A DNA stretch of 64,000 bases from Oceanobacillus neutriphilus (GTDB lineage: Bacteria; Bacillota; Bacilli; Bacillales; Amphibacillaceae), in NCBI RefSeq assembly GCF_014645515.1, contig NZ_BMLW01000008.1, forward strand, positions 1 through 64,000, given 5' to 3'. Shown here in pieces: positions 45,436 through 53,789 of this stretch. The position numbers were made by a program, and so were the translations under genes. The notes beneath the pieces were generated by a model that worked only from the letters and a program-made list of their open reading frames with translations, ran no database searches and was not told the origin of the DNA. The first letter of the stretch is position 1. Each line of letters opens with the position of its first letter.

Positions 45436-47514
45436 ATGTCAGATTATCTCGTTATCGTTGAGTCGCCAGCGAAAGCAAAGACGATTGAACGATATTTAGG
45501 AAAAAAATATACAGTAAAAGCTTCCATGGGACATCTTCGGGATTTGCCAAAGAGTCAAATGGGAGTAGATGTAGAGGAAAATTATAAACCAAAGTATATT
45601 ACCATTCGAGGAAAAGGAGATATACTTAAAGACTTAAGAAAATCAGCAAAAAAAGCAAAAAAAATATATCTTGCAGCCGATCCGGATCGTGAAGGAGAAG
45701 CGATTGCATGGCATTTGGCACATATTTTAGATGTTGATGAGAAATCTAAATGCCGTGTCGTGTTTAATGAAATTACAAAGGATGCCATTAAAGAATCCTT
45801 TAAACATCCCCGTCCAATAGACCTGGACTTAGTTGATGCACAGCAGGCACGCCGTATCCTTGATCGGTTAGTCGGCTATAATATCAGTCCTATACTATGG
45901 AAGAAAGTGAAAAAGGGACTGAGTGCAGGACGTGTGCAATCTGTTGCTTTAAAAATGATTATTGATAGAGAAAAAGAAATAGAGAATTTTGAGCCTGAAG
46001 AATACTGGTCCATTGATGGGATATTTGCAAAAGGAAATGAGACATTTGAAGGCTCATTCTATGGTATTGATGGCAAGAAAACAAAGCTTAAAACAAAAGA
46101 TGATGTCGAAGAGGTTAAAAAGAAGCTGGACGGAAAAGAGTTTACGATTAACAGCGTGAACAAAAGGGAAAGAAAAAGAAATCCCGCACTTCCATTTACA
46201 ACATCGTCACTTCAACAGGAAGCAGCAAGAAAGCTTAACTTTCGGGCAAAGAAAACAATGATGATTGCCCAGCAATTATATGAAGGAATTGATCTGGGGC
46301 GTTCTTCAGGCGGGATTACAGGTCTAATCACATATATGCGTACAGACTCTACCCGAATTTCGGATGGAGCAAAGGAAGAAGCAAAAAACTATATAAAAGA
46401 GAATTACGGAGATGAATTTTTAGGCAAACAGGGACCTGTTAAAAATAAAAGCGGCGCCCAGGATGCCCATGAAGCCGTCCGTCCGACATCAACCTTACGC
46501 GATCCAAAGGAACTAAGGAATATTTTATCAAGAGATCAGCTGCGATTATATAAGCTGATCTGGGAACGCTTTGTCGCCAGCCAAATGGCACCGGCTGTAA
46601 TGGATACTATGACAGTACATCTGTTAAATAACGGAGTAGAATTTCGTGCAACCGGTTCAAAAATAAAGTTTAAAGGCTTTATGAAGGTCTATGTAGAAGG
46701 CAATGACGATAACAAAAAAGTGGAAGATAAAATACTGCCGGACTTAGAAGAAGGTCTAAAGGTTGAGTCCAAAGAAGTGAAACCGAATCAGCATTTTACA
46801 CAGCCGCCGCCACGCTATACAGATGCGAGACTGGTAAAAACAATGGAAGAGATGGGGATTGGCCGTCCATCTACTTACGCACCAACATTAGATACGATTC
46901 AACGCAGAGGTTATGTATCTATTGATAATAAACGGTTTGTTCCTACTGAACTGGGTACCATTGTCTGTGAACTCGTGGAAGAATTTTTCCCAGAAGTGAT
47001 TAATGCGGAATTTACTGCAAAAATGGAGACAGATTTAGACTCTGTCGAAGAAGGAAAAACCGCATGGATTCAAATTATTGATGACTTTTATCAAGATTTC
47101 AGCAAACGGCTTGAAAAAGCAGATGCTGAAATGGAAAAGGTAGAAATACGCGATGAACCTGCTGGTATTACCTGTGAAGAATGCGGACATGAGATGGTTT
47201 ATAAAATGGGGAGATACGGTAAATTTCTAGCGTGTTCCAATTTTCCTGATTGCAGAAATACAAAGCCGATCTTAAAGAAAATTGGTGTCACCTGTCCGAA
47301 GTGTCATAAAGGCGAAGTAGTAGAAAGAAAATCGAAGAAAAAAAGAACATTCTATGGCTGCGACCAATTTCCGGAATGTGATTTTGTTTCGTGGGATAAA
47401 CCTATTGCCAGAAGCTGTCCGAAATGTGACTCCATGCTTGTTGAAAAGAAAAGTAAAAAAGAAACGCAAGTTCAATGTTCCAATTGTGAATATAAGGAAG
47501 TTGCACAAAAATAG
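45436..47514 (+). CDS. topA: DNA topoisomerase I
   Basis: 692 residues. It relaxes negative supercoils. Toprim domain at the start ([14 protein letters not shown] near 8-21, [12 protein letters not shown] near 80-91), catalytic Tyr300 in [26 protein letters not shown] near 474, and three C-terminal zinc-binding modules, each with two Cys pairs (CEEC, CPKC, CPKC and their partners). GGGAGGAA precedes ATG 45436; five upstream codons in frame are part of this site. A terminator overlaps the stop. In B. subtilis trmFO follows; here it does not. Confidence 0.97.
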   Translation: MSDYLVIVESPAKAKTIERYLGKKYTVKASMGHLRDLPKSQMGVDVEENYKPKYITIRGKGDILKDLRKSAKKAKKIYLAADPDREGEAIAWHLAHILDVDEKSKCRVVFNEITKDAIKESFKHPRPIDLDLVDAQQARRILDRLVGYNISPILWKKVKKGLSAGRVQSVALKMIIDREKEIENFEPEEYWSIDGIFAKGNETFEGSFYGIDGKKTKLKTKDDVEEVKKKLDGKEFTINSVNKRERKRNPALPFTTSSLQQEAARKLNFRAKKTMMIAQQLYEGIDLGRSSGGITGLITYMRTDSTRISDGAKEEAKNYIKENYGDEFLGKQGPVKNKSGAQDAHEAVRPTSTLRDPKELRNILSRDQLRLYKLIWERFVASQMAPAVMDTMTVHLLNNGVEFRATGSKIKFKGFMKVYVEGNDDNKKVEDKILPDLEEGLKVESKEVKPNQHFTQPPPRYTDARLVKTMEEMGIGRPSTYAPTLDTIQRRGYVSIDNKRFVPTELGTIVCELVEEFFPEVINAEFTAKMETDLDSVEEGKTAWIQIIDDFYQDFSKRLEKADAEMEKVEIRDEPAGITCEECGHEMVYKMGRYGKFLACSNFPDCRNTKPILKKIGVTCPKCHKGEVVERKSKKKRTFYGCDQFPECDFVSWDKPIARSCPKCDSMLVEKKSKKETQVQCSNCEYKEVAQK

Positions 47515-47538
47515 CTGATTATTTAATTAGCTATTTTT
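47507..47538 (+). terminator. Terminator overlapping the topA stop
   Basis: AAAAATAGCT (47507-47516) and AGCTATTTTT (47529-47538) pair perfectly; the right arm ends in T-rich sequence. Confidence 0.75.
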
Positions 47539-47613
47539 ATTGTGGATAAAGAATATAAATTGGAATATAACAATCTAATCTCAAATGTAATAACAAATAT
47601 AAGAACATTAAAG

Positions 47614-47667
47614 TTGACTAAAAATACATTTGTTATTATAATCACTAGTTGGTAAGGTAATTACCTT
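47614..47667 (+). promoter_or_regulatory. Orphan promoter with palindromic operator
   Basis: -35 TTGACT (47614-47619), exactly 17 bases, -10 TATAAT (47637-47642), followed by the perfect 14-bp palindrome AAGGTAATTACCTT (47654-47667) over the expected early transcribed region. No gene starts within the next 300 bases except xerC, which has its own nearer promoter. Confidence 0.6.
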
Positions 47668-47728
47668 TACAGAAGATAAACGATAAGTTGAATGATAATA
47701 TTGCCCCGGATTATTTGAATAGTTATTT

Positions 47729-47777
47729 CCGTCCCTTTGCCTGAGAGAATCTTACACCATAGCTGATGATTCTCTTC
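47729..47777. other. Hairpin with a glycine-riboswitch-like edge
   Basis: AGAGAATC (47744-47751) pairs with GATTCTCT (47768-47775). Read on the - strand the left arm continues as TCTCTCAGGCAAAGGGACGG, which resembles the conserved 3' part of glycine aptamers (CTCTCAGGCAAAAGGACAG). The rest of an aptamer is not recognised and no gene on the - strand follows, so this is either a remnant or a chance match. Confidence 0.3.
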
Positions 47778-47912
47778 TATCTATTTACAGAAAAATAAGG
47801 TAAAAGGGAATGTATATAACTTCTAATTACCTGGTTAAATGTTTCTTCATTTCATTGAATTTTCTTAACCGTAAGCACCTTTCAGAATTTTATTACAATT
47901 GCGTTAAGTTCA

Positions 47913-47941
47913 TTGCATTCTTATATGGATTATGCTATGCT
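47913..47941 (+). promoter_or_regulatory. Promoter of xerC
   Basis: TTGCAT (47913-47918), 17-base spacer, TATGCT (47936-47941) with TG one base upstream (extended -10), 34 bases before the xerC start. Confidence 0.6.
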
Positions 47942-47974
47942 TTATCCGTTATACGATGATGGGGTGAATTCTTT

Positions 47975-48958
47975 GTGAATTTAAAAGCATATATGGATCA
48001 ATTTATAGAGTATTTGCAAATTGAAAAAAATGCCTCACCGTATACTGTGCAATATTATCGGAGCGATTTAGAAACATTCGAAGCTTTTATGCAAAGAGAA
48101 GACGTAAATGATTTAAAAGAAGTAAGTTATCGGGAAGTCCGGGTATTTCTTACAGAATTGTATGACGCTTCATTAAGCAGAAGGTCTGTTTCCAGAAAAA
48201 TATCTTCCCTTAGAAGCTTTTACCGTTTTTTAGAACGGGAGAAGCTCGTTGTGGCGAATCCGTTTATACAGCTTACACTGCCTAGAGCAGAAAAGCCTGT
48301 ACCCGGCTTTTTTTATGAAGAAGAGCTGGAGAAGCTTTTTAATGTAAGTGATTTGATGTCGGATTTAGGGCAGCGTGACCAGGCGCTGCTGGAGGTTTTG
48401 TATGGAACCGGAATCCGGGTCAGTGAATGTCAGCAGCTGCAGGTGCAGGATATTGATTTTTCAATAGGAACTATTTTTGTTAAAGGAAAAGGACGTAAAG
48501 AACGTTATGTCCCTTTTGGCAGTTTTGCAGAAGCTGCTTTAGAAAAGTATTTGATTAATGGAAGGAAAAATTTACTGAATAAATCAAATAACATGACAGA
48601 GAATGTATTTCTAAATGCAAGAGGAAATCCGATAACGACAAGAGGCATTCGTACTGTGTTAAATAAAATAGTAGAAAAAGCTTCTTTAAATATTCAAATA
48701 CATCCTCATAAACTCAGACATACATTTGCAACACATATGCTGAATGAGGGAGCCGATTTAAGGTCAGTACAAGAATTGTTAGGGCATGAAAGTTTATCCT
48801 CTACACAAATATATACACATGTCTCTAAAGAGCATTTGAAGAAGGCTTATATGAAAAGTCATCCGCGCTCAAGTGAGAATCTAAAGCGAAGAGCGCCCGT
48901 TCAGCAACGTATGAACTGGACTGAGGAGCAGGAGATAAAGGAAACACGACGACGGTAG
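47975..48958 (+). CDS. xerC: Tyrosine recombinase XerC (CodV) with repeat-derived end
   Basis: 327 residues; the B. subtilis homologue has about 304. XerC with XerD resolves chromosome dimers at dif. N-terminal core-binding domain (about 1-90) and catalytic domain with Arg148 (GTGIRVSE), the HKLRHTFATHML box near 243-254, a second His in LLGHES and Tyr280. The start is GTG with GGGGTGA upstream. From about residue 303 to the end, the protein is encoded by repeat R5b and is Arg/Glu/Lys-rich; homologues end near the KSHPR segment. It is first in xerC-hslV-hslU-codY. Confidence 0.94.
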   Translation: MNLKAYMDQFIEYLQIEKNASPYTVQYYRSDLETFEAFMQREDVNDLKEVSYREVRVFLTELYDASLSRRSVSRKISSLRSFYRFLEREKLVVANPFIQLTLPRAEKPVPGFFYEEELEKLFNVSDLMSDLGQRDQALLEVLYGTGIRVSECQQLQVQDIDFSIGTIFVKGKGRKERYVPFGSFAEAALEKYLINGRKNLLNKSNNMTENVFLNARGNPITTRGIRTVLNKIVEKASLNIQIHPHKLRHTFATHMLNEGADLRSVQELLGHESLSSTQIYTHVSKEHLKKAYMKSHPRSSENLKRRAPVQQRMNWTEEQEIKETRRR

Positions 48959-49036
48959 GAGTCGATGTTGACTTATCATACGGAGCTGAGGGAAGCTGCA
49001 GTAGCTGTTGGGCGCCCGGAGCTGGATGCGGCTATT
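48883..49036 (+). repeat. Repeat R5, copy b, overlapping the xerC 3' end
   Basis: Terminal arms GCGCCC (48893-48898) and GGGCGC (49010-49015); shares GAGATAAAGGAAACACG, CGATGTTGACTTATC and GGAGCTGGA with the reverse complement of R5a (38641-38795). The first 76 bases are read as the last 25 codons and stop of xerC. Confidence 0.85.
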
Positions 49037-49106
49037 TTCGAAACAAAAATAAATTCTGCAAAATTGTATTCTTACTTTACTATTAAAAATTAGATGAGGT
49101 GGATAT

Positions 49107-49652
49107 ATGGATTCTGGGATGCACGCCACAACTATATTTGCAGTGCAGCATAATGGAAAGTGTGCAATGAGTGGTGACGGCCAGGTTACATTGGGTAATG
49201 CTGTTATTATGAAGCATACTGCAAAAAAAGTAAGGACTTTGTATAATGGTAAAGTTCTGGCAGGATTTGCCGGCTCTGTTGCAGATGCTTTCACGCTGTT
49301 TGAGAAATTCGAAAATAAGTTACAGGCTTTTAATGGTAATTTGACAAGAGCGGCTGTTGAATTAGCACAAGAATGGCGTACTGATAAGGTTCTTAGAAAA
49401 CTGGAGGCTATGCTGATAGTAATGAATAGAGATAGCATGTACCTTGTATCTGGTACGGGGGAAGTTATCGAACCGGACGATGGTATTTTAGCTATTGGTT
49501 CTGGAGGCAATTATGCGTTAAGTGCCGGCAGAGCATTGCTGCAAAAAGCTCCTCAGCTGTCTGCTGCTGAAATTGCACAGACAGCATTAGAAATTGCAGG
49601 AGATATTTGTGTGTTTACCAATGATCAGATTACATTAGAAGTGTTGGAATAA
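49107..49652 (+). CDS. hslV: HslV (ClpQ) protease subunit
   Basis: 181 residues. HslV forms the proteolytic chamber that works with the HslU ATPase. [10 protein letters not shown] near 24, [18 protein letters not shown] near 50-67 and [15 protein letters not shown] near 130 match the family. GAGGTGG lies 4 bases before the ATG. The protein begins [11 protein letters not shown]; Thr8 aligns with the catalytic Thr1 of E. coli HslV, while B. subtilis ClpQ uses an N-terminal Ser after Met removal. Here the second residue is Asp, so the mature N-terminus is uncertain. Confidence 0.95.
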   Translation: MDSGMHATTIFAVQHNGKCAMSGDGQVTLGNAVIMKHTAKKVRTLYNGKVLAGFAGSVADAFTLFEKFENKLQAFNGNLTRAAVELAQEWRTDKVLRKLEAMLIVMNRDSMYLVSGTGEVIEPDDGILAIGSGGNYALSAGRALLQKAPQLSAAEIAQTALEIAGDICVFTNDQITLEVLE

Positions 49653-49695
49653 AACTTTAACGAAGTGTTTAAAAAACGTCAACTAAAGGGTTTGT

Positions 49696-49741
49696 AGCCT
49701 GTCACTTGGGGTTGTGGTTACTTATCCCCAAGTGATAGGCT
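49696..49741 (+). repeat. Strong hairpin between hslV and hslU
   Basis: AGCCT-G-TCACTTGGGG (49696-49711) pairs with CCCCAAGTGA-T-AGGCT (49726-49741). The loop TTGTGGTTACTTAT resembles the loops of hairpins at 51278-51298 (R6) and 52594-52614. No U-tract follows, so it is not a standard terminator. Confidence 0.7.
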
Positions 49742-49815
49742 GGTAACTTTATGCACATCTTTTTTAAAGTGATTTCATGCTTTTAATGAAGTCTTGATAA
49801 GGGAGGATACTTTTG

Positions 49816-51213
49816 ATGACGGCAGACTTAACGCCAAAGCAAATTGTGACTCAGTTAGATCGATATATTATAGGGCAGAAGCAGGCCAAGAAATCTGTGG
49901 CTGTGGCCCTTAGAAATCGTTATAGACGTATGAAGCTGGACGAAGATTTTCAGGATGAAGTTGTGCCCAAAAATATTTTAATGATTGGGCCGACAGGTGT
50001 AGGAAAAACCGAAATTGCAAGGCGTCTTGCCAAGCTGACAGGTGCGCCCTTTATTAAGGTAGAAGCTACAAAGTTTACAGAAGTTGGTTATGTCGGCAGA
50101 GATGTTGAATCAATGGTTCGTGATTTAGTTGAAAAAGCTGTTCGAATGGTGAAAGAAGAAAAGATGGAAGATGTTATGGATTCTGCAGAAAAAGAAGCAA
50201 ACCAAAAGCTTATAAAACTGCTTGTCCCTCAAACAAAATCTAAAAATTCTGTGAAAAACCCTTTTGAAATGCTGTTTCAATCTTCTGATTCGGATGAAGA
50301 TCAAGAGGATGATTCTTCTAATGAAGAATCAGAAATTAAATCAAAGAGAAAGCGGATAGCCCACCAGCTGGCTTTAGGCGAGCTGGAAGACCATTATGTT
50401 TCTATTGAAGTGGAAGAAATTCCGCCATCTATGTTTGACATGCTGCAAGGTTCGGGAATGGAACAAATGGGGATGAATATGCAGGATGCTTTTGGTCAGT
50501 TCATGCCAAAAAAGAAAAAGAAACGTAAATTAACCGTTTCAGAGGCGAGAAAAGTCTTGACCCAGCAAGAAGCACAAAAGCTTGTCGACATGGATGAGGT
50601 CACACAGGAAGCTATTAAACGTTCTGAACGAACAGGTATCATTTTCATTGATGAAATTGATAAAGTTGCTGGAAAACAAGAAGGCTCTGCAAATGTTTCC
50701 AGAGAAGGTGTACAAAGAGATATCCTGCCAATTGTGGAAGGGTCAACCATTGTCACCAAGCATGGAGCGTTAAAAACGGATCATATCCTTTTTATCGCAG
50801 CAGGAGCTTTTCATATGTCGAAGCCTTCTGATCTGATTCCTGAACTGCAAGGCAGATTTCCGATTCGCGTAGAGTTAGAAAAGCTTACAATCAATGAATT
50901 TAAGCAAATTTTAACAGAGCCTTCCAATGCTTTATTAAAACAATATAAGAAAATGCTGGAAACAGAAGGTATAAAACTTAAATTTACGGACGAAGCTATA
51001 GAAAGACTTGCACAAATTGCTTTTGATGTGAATCAGAATACAGATAACATCGGAGCACGCAGATTGCACACTATCTTAGAAAAATTATTAGAAGACCTAT
51101 CCTATGAAGCTCCTGATATTTCAATGACAGAAGTTGAAATTACCGGGGGATATGTTAATGATAAGCTTTCGACTATTGCTCAAAACAAGGATCTCAGCCA
51201 ATTTATACTATAA
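49816..51213 (+). CDS. hslU: HslU (ClpY) ATPase subunit
   Basis: 465 residues from ATG 49816 (a TTG directly before it is also possible). HslU unfolds substrates and feeds them to HslV. AAA+ domain with Walker [10 protein letters not shown] near 55-63 and Walker [11 protein letters not shown] near 275; the intermediate domain (about 110-240) has the acidic [13 protein letters not shown] stretch and Met-rich [10 protein letters not shown]; the end DLSQFIL is the conserved HslV-activating tail. GGGAGGA lies 8 bases before the ATG. Confidence 0.96.
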   Translation: MTADLTPKQIVTQLDRYIIGQKQAKKSVAVALRNRYRRMKLDEDFQDEVVPKNILMIGPTGVGKTEIARRLAKLTGAPFIKVEATKFTEVGYVGRDVESMVRDLVEKAVRMVKEEKMEDVMDSAEKEANQKLIKLLVPQTKSKNSVKNPFEMLFQSSDSDEDQEDDSSNEESEIKSKRKRIAHQLALGELEDHYVSIEVEEIPPSMFDMLQGSGMEQMGMNMQDAFGQFMPKKKKKRKLTVSEARKVLTQQEAQKLVDMDEVTQEAIKRSERTGIIFIDEIDKVAGKQEGSANVSREGVQRDILPIVEGSTIVTKHGALKTDHILFIAAGAFHMSKPSDLIPELQGRFPIRVELEKLTINEFKQILTEPSNALLKQYKKMLETEGIKLKFTDEAIERLAQIAFDVNQNTDNIGARRLHTILEKLLEDLSYEAPDISMTEVEITGGYVNDKLSTIAQNKDLSQFIL

Positions 51214-51219
51214 GAGGAA

Positions 51220-51458
51220 GTTCAAAAAGCCCCAAATGATAAGCGGCGAACACTTTAGTTGACATGACTTTTACGATGGGGCTGCGATTACTCGCCCCAC
51301 CAAAAGCGTTACTCACTTATTAAAAAGCATCGAGGAACTTCTGTTAAGAACGTCCACGTCCTGTGGACAACACAGAAGTCACCACATCCTGTGGAAGGCC
51401 GTTCGTAAAAGTCATGTCGCCTTGACCTTCTTGCTTCTAATTTGACTACTTTTTGAAC
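51220..51458 (+). repeat. Repeat R6, MITE-like element between hslU and codY
   Basis: Ends are the inverted pair GTTCAAAAAG (51220-51229) and CTTTTTGAAC (51449-51458). Inside, GACATGACTTTTACGA (51261-51276) has its perfect 16-bp complement at 51403-51418; further small hairpins are GGGG...CCCC (51278-51298), GTCCAC/GTGGAC and CCAC/GTGG. No coding capacity. It begins 6 bases after the hslU stop. Confidence 0.8.
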
Positions 51459-51468
51459 ATACTATAAT
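51442..51468 (+). promoter_or_regulatory. Candidate codY promoter, -35 inside repeat R6
   Basis: TTGACT (51442-51447), 15-base spacer, TATAAT (51463-51468), 28 bases before codY. The spacer is short. The -35 lies within the right end of R6 and the -10 just outside. Confidence 0.4.
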
Positions 51469-51496
51469 TTAAAATTCTAAAATGGAGGAATATCAA

Positions 51497-52276
51497 ATGG
51501 ATTTATTAACTAGAGCAAGAAAAATTAATGCAATGTTACAAACAGCAACAGGAAAGTCAGTAAACTTTAATGAAATGTCAGCGTCATTACGTGATGTGAT
51601 TCGCGGGAATGTCTATATTGTCAGCAGACGTGGAAAATTATTAGGTGTCGCAGTAAATCAAGAGGTAGAAAATGATCGTATGAAATCAATGCTTGAAGAA
51701 AAGCAATTTCCTGCAGAATATACAGAAGGATTACAGGAAATCCGCGAGACTACTGCAAACCTTGATATTGATAACAAGCACACAGTGTTTCCTGTTGAAA
51801 ATAAAGAATTATTTAAAGATGGCTACACTACAATCGTTCCAATTATCGGTGGTGGAGAACGTCTCGGCACATTAATCATTGGCCGCGTAAATGAAACATT
51901 TAATGATGATGATTTATTATTGGCTGAATACGGTGCAACCGTAGTAGGGATGGAAATTCTTCATGAGAAAACAGAAGAAATTGAAATGGAAGCAAGAAGC
52001 AAAGCTGTTGTACAAATGGCAATCAGCTCTCTGTCTTATAGTGAACTAGAAGCAATTGATCATATTTTTGAAGAATTAAACGGAAAAGAAGGCTTATTAG
52101 TTGCAAGTAAGATTGCTGACCGTGTTGGAATTACACGTTCTGTAATTGTTAATGCACTTCGTAAGCTGGAAAGTGCCGGAGTTATTGAATCCCGCTCTTT
52201 AGGTATGAAAGGAACTTATATTAAAGTATTAAATGATAAGTTCTTAGTAGAACTGGAAAAAATCCGTACACGCTAA
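51497..52276 (+). CDS. codY: CodY, GTP- and branched-chain-amino-acid-sensing regulator
   Basis: 259 residues, full length. CodY represses many nutrient-limitation genes when GTP and isoleucine/valine are plentiful, and in B. subtilis it also acts on the flagellar operon. N-terminal GAF domain (about 1-155, with [12 protein letters not shown] and [13 protein letters not shown]) and C-terminal winged helix with [20 protein letters not shown] near 203-222, almost identical to B. subtilis. ATGGAGGAATATCAA gives an AGGAGG-like site before ATG 51497; five in-frame upstream codons are part of it. A strong terminator follows. Confidence 0.97.
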   Translation: MDLLTRARKINAMLQTATGKSVNFNEMSASLRDVIRGNVYIVSRRGKLLGVAVNQEVENDRMKSMLEEKQFPAEYTEGLQEIRETTANLDIDNKHTVFPVENKELFKDGYTTIVPIIGGGERLGTLIIGRVNETFNDDDLLLAEYGATVVGMEILHEKTEEIEMEARSKAVVQMAISSLSYSELEAIDHIFEELNGKEGLLVASKIADRVGITRSVIVNALRKLESAGVIESRSLGMKGTYIKVLNDKFLVELEKIRTR

Positions 52277-52286
52277 ATAAACTGAT

Positions 52287-52326
52287 AAAAAAGCAGTGGA
52301 GGAATATTCCCTCACTGCTTTTTTTT
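52287..52326 (+). terminator. Terminator after codY
   Basis: AAAAAAGCAGTG-G-AGG and CC-C-TCACTGCTTTTTT form a strong stem with a 6-base loop and an 8-T tail. Confidence 0.92.
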
Positions 52327-52372
52327 AGGAATAAGAAAAAATATATAAATGCTGAAGTCAGCCCCTTCAGCG

Positions 52373-52590
52373 GGTTTCATGGGGGGAGTAATCTTAGGCC
52401 CCAGAAATACACTACGCTTTCCGTGGGCCCCGAGCTCATCTCCTCGAAAAAAAGAAGAGCACTTTTTTTCTGCAGGGGCATACAGGACGTATGTCAGTTT
52501 GGTGCCTGAGACAGGACGTCGCGAACTTAACCGAACTTCCAATTCTGTTTTTACGCATTCCCACAGGAGTCTCCGTGTATTTCTTCCGGG
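52373..52590 (-). repeat. Repeat R4, copy b
   Basis: Very similar to 34234-34452 across its length (shared segments include ATACACTACGCTTTCCGTGG, CGAGCTCATC, and AGACAGGACGTCGCGA). It is followed, after a short insert with a GCGATTACTCTCCCC hairpin (52594-52614) absent from copy a, by R3b in the same order and spacing as copy a. Confidence 0.85.
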
Positions 52591-52680
52591 ACTGGGACTG
52601 CGATTACTCTCCCCATCCAAAACCGTCGCTAAAATTAGCTTTACTCTTTTGTAAAAAAGCAAATAAAACATATTTCTGCA

Positions 52681-52860
52681 TAGATGGGAGCGGAGGGAAG
52701 TCGACTCCTGCGGGAAAAGCAACAGGTGAAGACCCCGCAGAAAGTGGTCTTCTTTCGGGGAGACTGAGGCGTTGCCCGCGGAAAGCGACTTCCCGTAACG
52801 GACATCTCCACGGCAAGAACACAAGTGTTTCAAAGACCAAGTGATTTTCTTGGTTTTTTT
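52681..52860 (+). repeat. Repeat R3, copy b, with tail
   Basis: Outer arms GGGAAGTCG and CGACTTCCC; inner arms CCCCG.AGAAAG and CTTTCGGGG; islands as in R3a. Where R3a has TACGGG and CCCGTGG, this copy has TGCGGG and CCCGCGG, a paired change. The tail (GGACATCTCC, GGCAAGAACAC, AAGTGATTTTCTTGG) continues to 52860. Confidence 0.85.
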
Positions 52861-53394
52861 AATGCGAAAAAAATTCAAAAAACGTTCTCTGAACAGGTCT
52901 ATGATGAATAAATCTGGTTTAATTGTCCTTTGCTGTAACTTTGGCTACAAAGGACAGAATGAGTAATGGCAATTTCAAAGAAGTATTTTAATGATGTAGA
53001 AGTCTTCATGCGCAACATTAAAAGTGAGAAATTAAGCTTTCTAATATATGTTGAGAAATAAATATATATTTATAGTAAATTAGATTTAAATAAAAATTAA
53101 AATGAGTATATTGAATTCCTTGGCTGGAAAGGGTAGAATGAAAAAAGAGGTCTAATTACCTGTTTTTGATCATTTTTCGATATATAGCTTTATTTTCTGT
53201 GTTATTTTGTAATAATTTATCATGAATTATCAAATGTTTAGGTGTTAAGTTCTAGTCTTAAGGATTCATTTTGAGAATTGTCAAGAATTATGTAGAAATT
53301 GCATAGACTTTATCAATTACTTAATTTAAAATTAATTCGTATAATGAATATCATTTATGGGTGTCAATGCTAAAAAAGAAGGTGTGAAATACAA
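52861..53394. other. AT-rich control region before flgB
   Basis: 534 bases with no gene. Near the end lies TATAAT at 53340-53345 with TTACTT at the 17-base spacing (53317-53322), a likely weak sigma-A promoter for the flagellar operon. AATTGTCAAGAATTA at 53276-53290 matches the CodY box consensus at 10 of 15 positions and lies about 50 bases upstream of that -10; CodY control of the operon is known in B. subtilis but this box is only a candidate. Confidence 0.45.
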
Positions 53395-53787
53395 ATGGAT
53401 TTATTTAGCGGAACTATTAACCAGTTAGAAAGTTCGATACAGTATGCTTCTGCAAAGAATAATGCTATTTCCAATAACATTTCAAATGCAGATACACCGA
53501 ATTATAAAGCTGAAAAAGTAAGCTTTAAATCTGCTTTAGAAAATGAGATGGGTGTTCTTCAAGCAAAAAAGACTAATGCACGTCATTTGGATTTTAATGA
53601 AAGTGAAAATAAGCCTTTTCGTATTATGAAAGATTCATCAACTACATATAATCATAACGGGAATAATGTCGATATCGATAAAGAAATGTCAGAGCTGGCT
53701 AAAAATCAAATCTATTATAATAGTCTTATTGATCGTATGAATGGGAAATTCAGCAGTTTACAATCCGTTATTCGAGGAGGAAATTAA
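53395..53787 (+). CDS. flgB: Flagellar basal-body rod protein FlgB
   Basis: 130 residues. Proximal rod subunit, exported through the flagellar type III system. The N-terminal rod motif ISNNISNADTPNYKAEKVSF near 25-44 (shared by all axial proteins) and the C-terminal heptad region are seen. GAAGGTGTG lies about 9 bases before the ATG. First gene of the fla/che operon. Confidence 0.95.
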   Translation: MDLFSGTINQLESSIQYASAKNNAISNNISNADTPNYKAEKVSFKSALENEMGVLQAKKTNARHLDFNESENKPFRIMKDSSTTYNHNGNNVDIDKEMSELAKNQIYYNSLIDRMNGKFSSLQSVIRGGN

Positions 53788-53789
53788 AA

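Larger units (their letters stand above)
47539..47974. other. Gene-free gap where trmFO is expected
   Basis: 435 bases without a supportable protein. It contains a well-formed promoter with a palindrome at its start point (47614-47667), a hairpin (47743-47777) and, at the end, the xerC promoter. No trmFO remnant is recognisable. Confidence 0.65.

Noticed and set aside
47975..48958. XerC as an integrase of a mobile element
   Set aside because: It is in the conserved xerC-hslV-hslU-codY order and matches the housekeeping recombinase.
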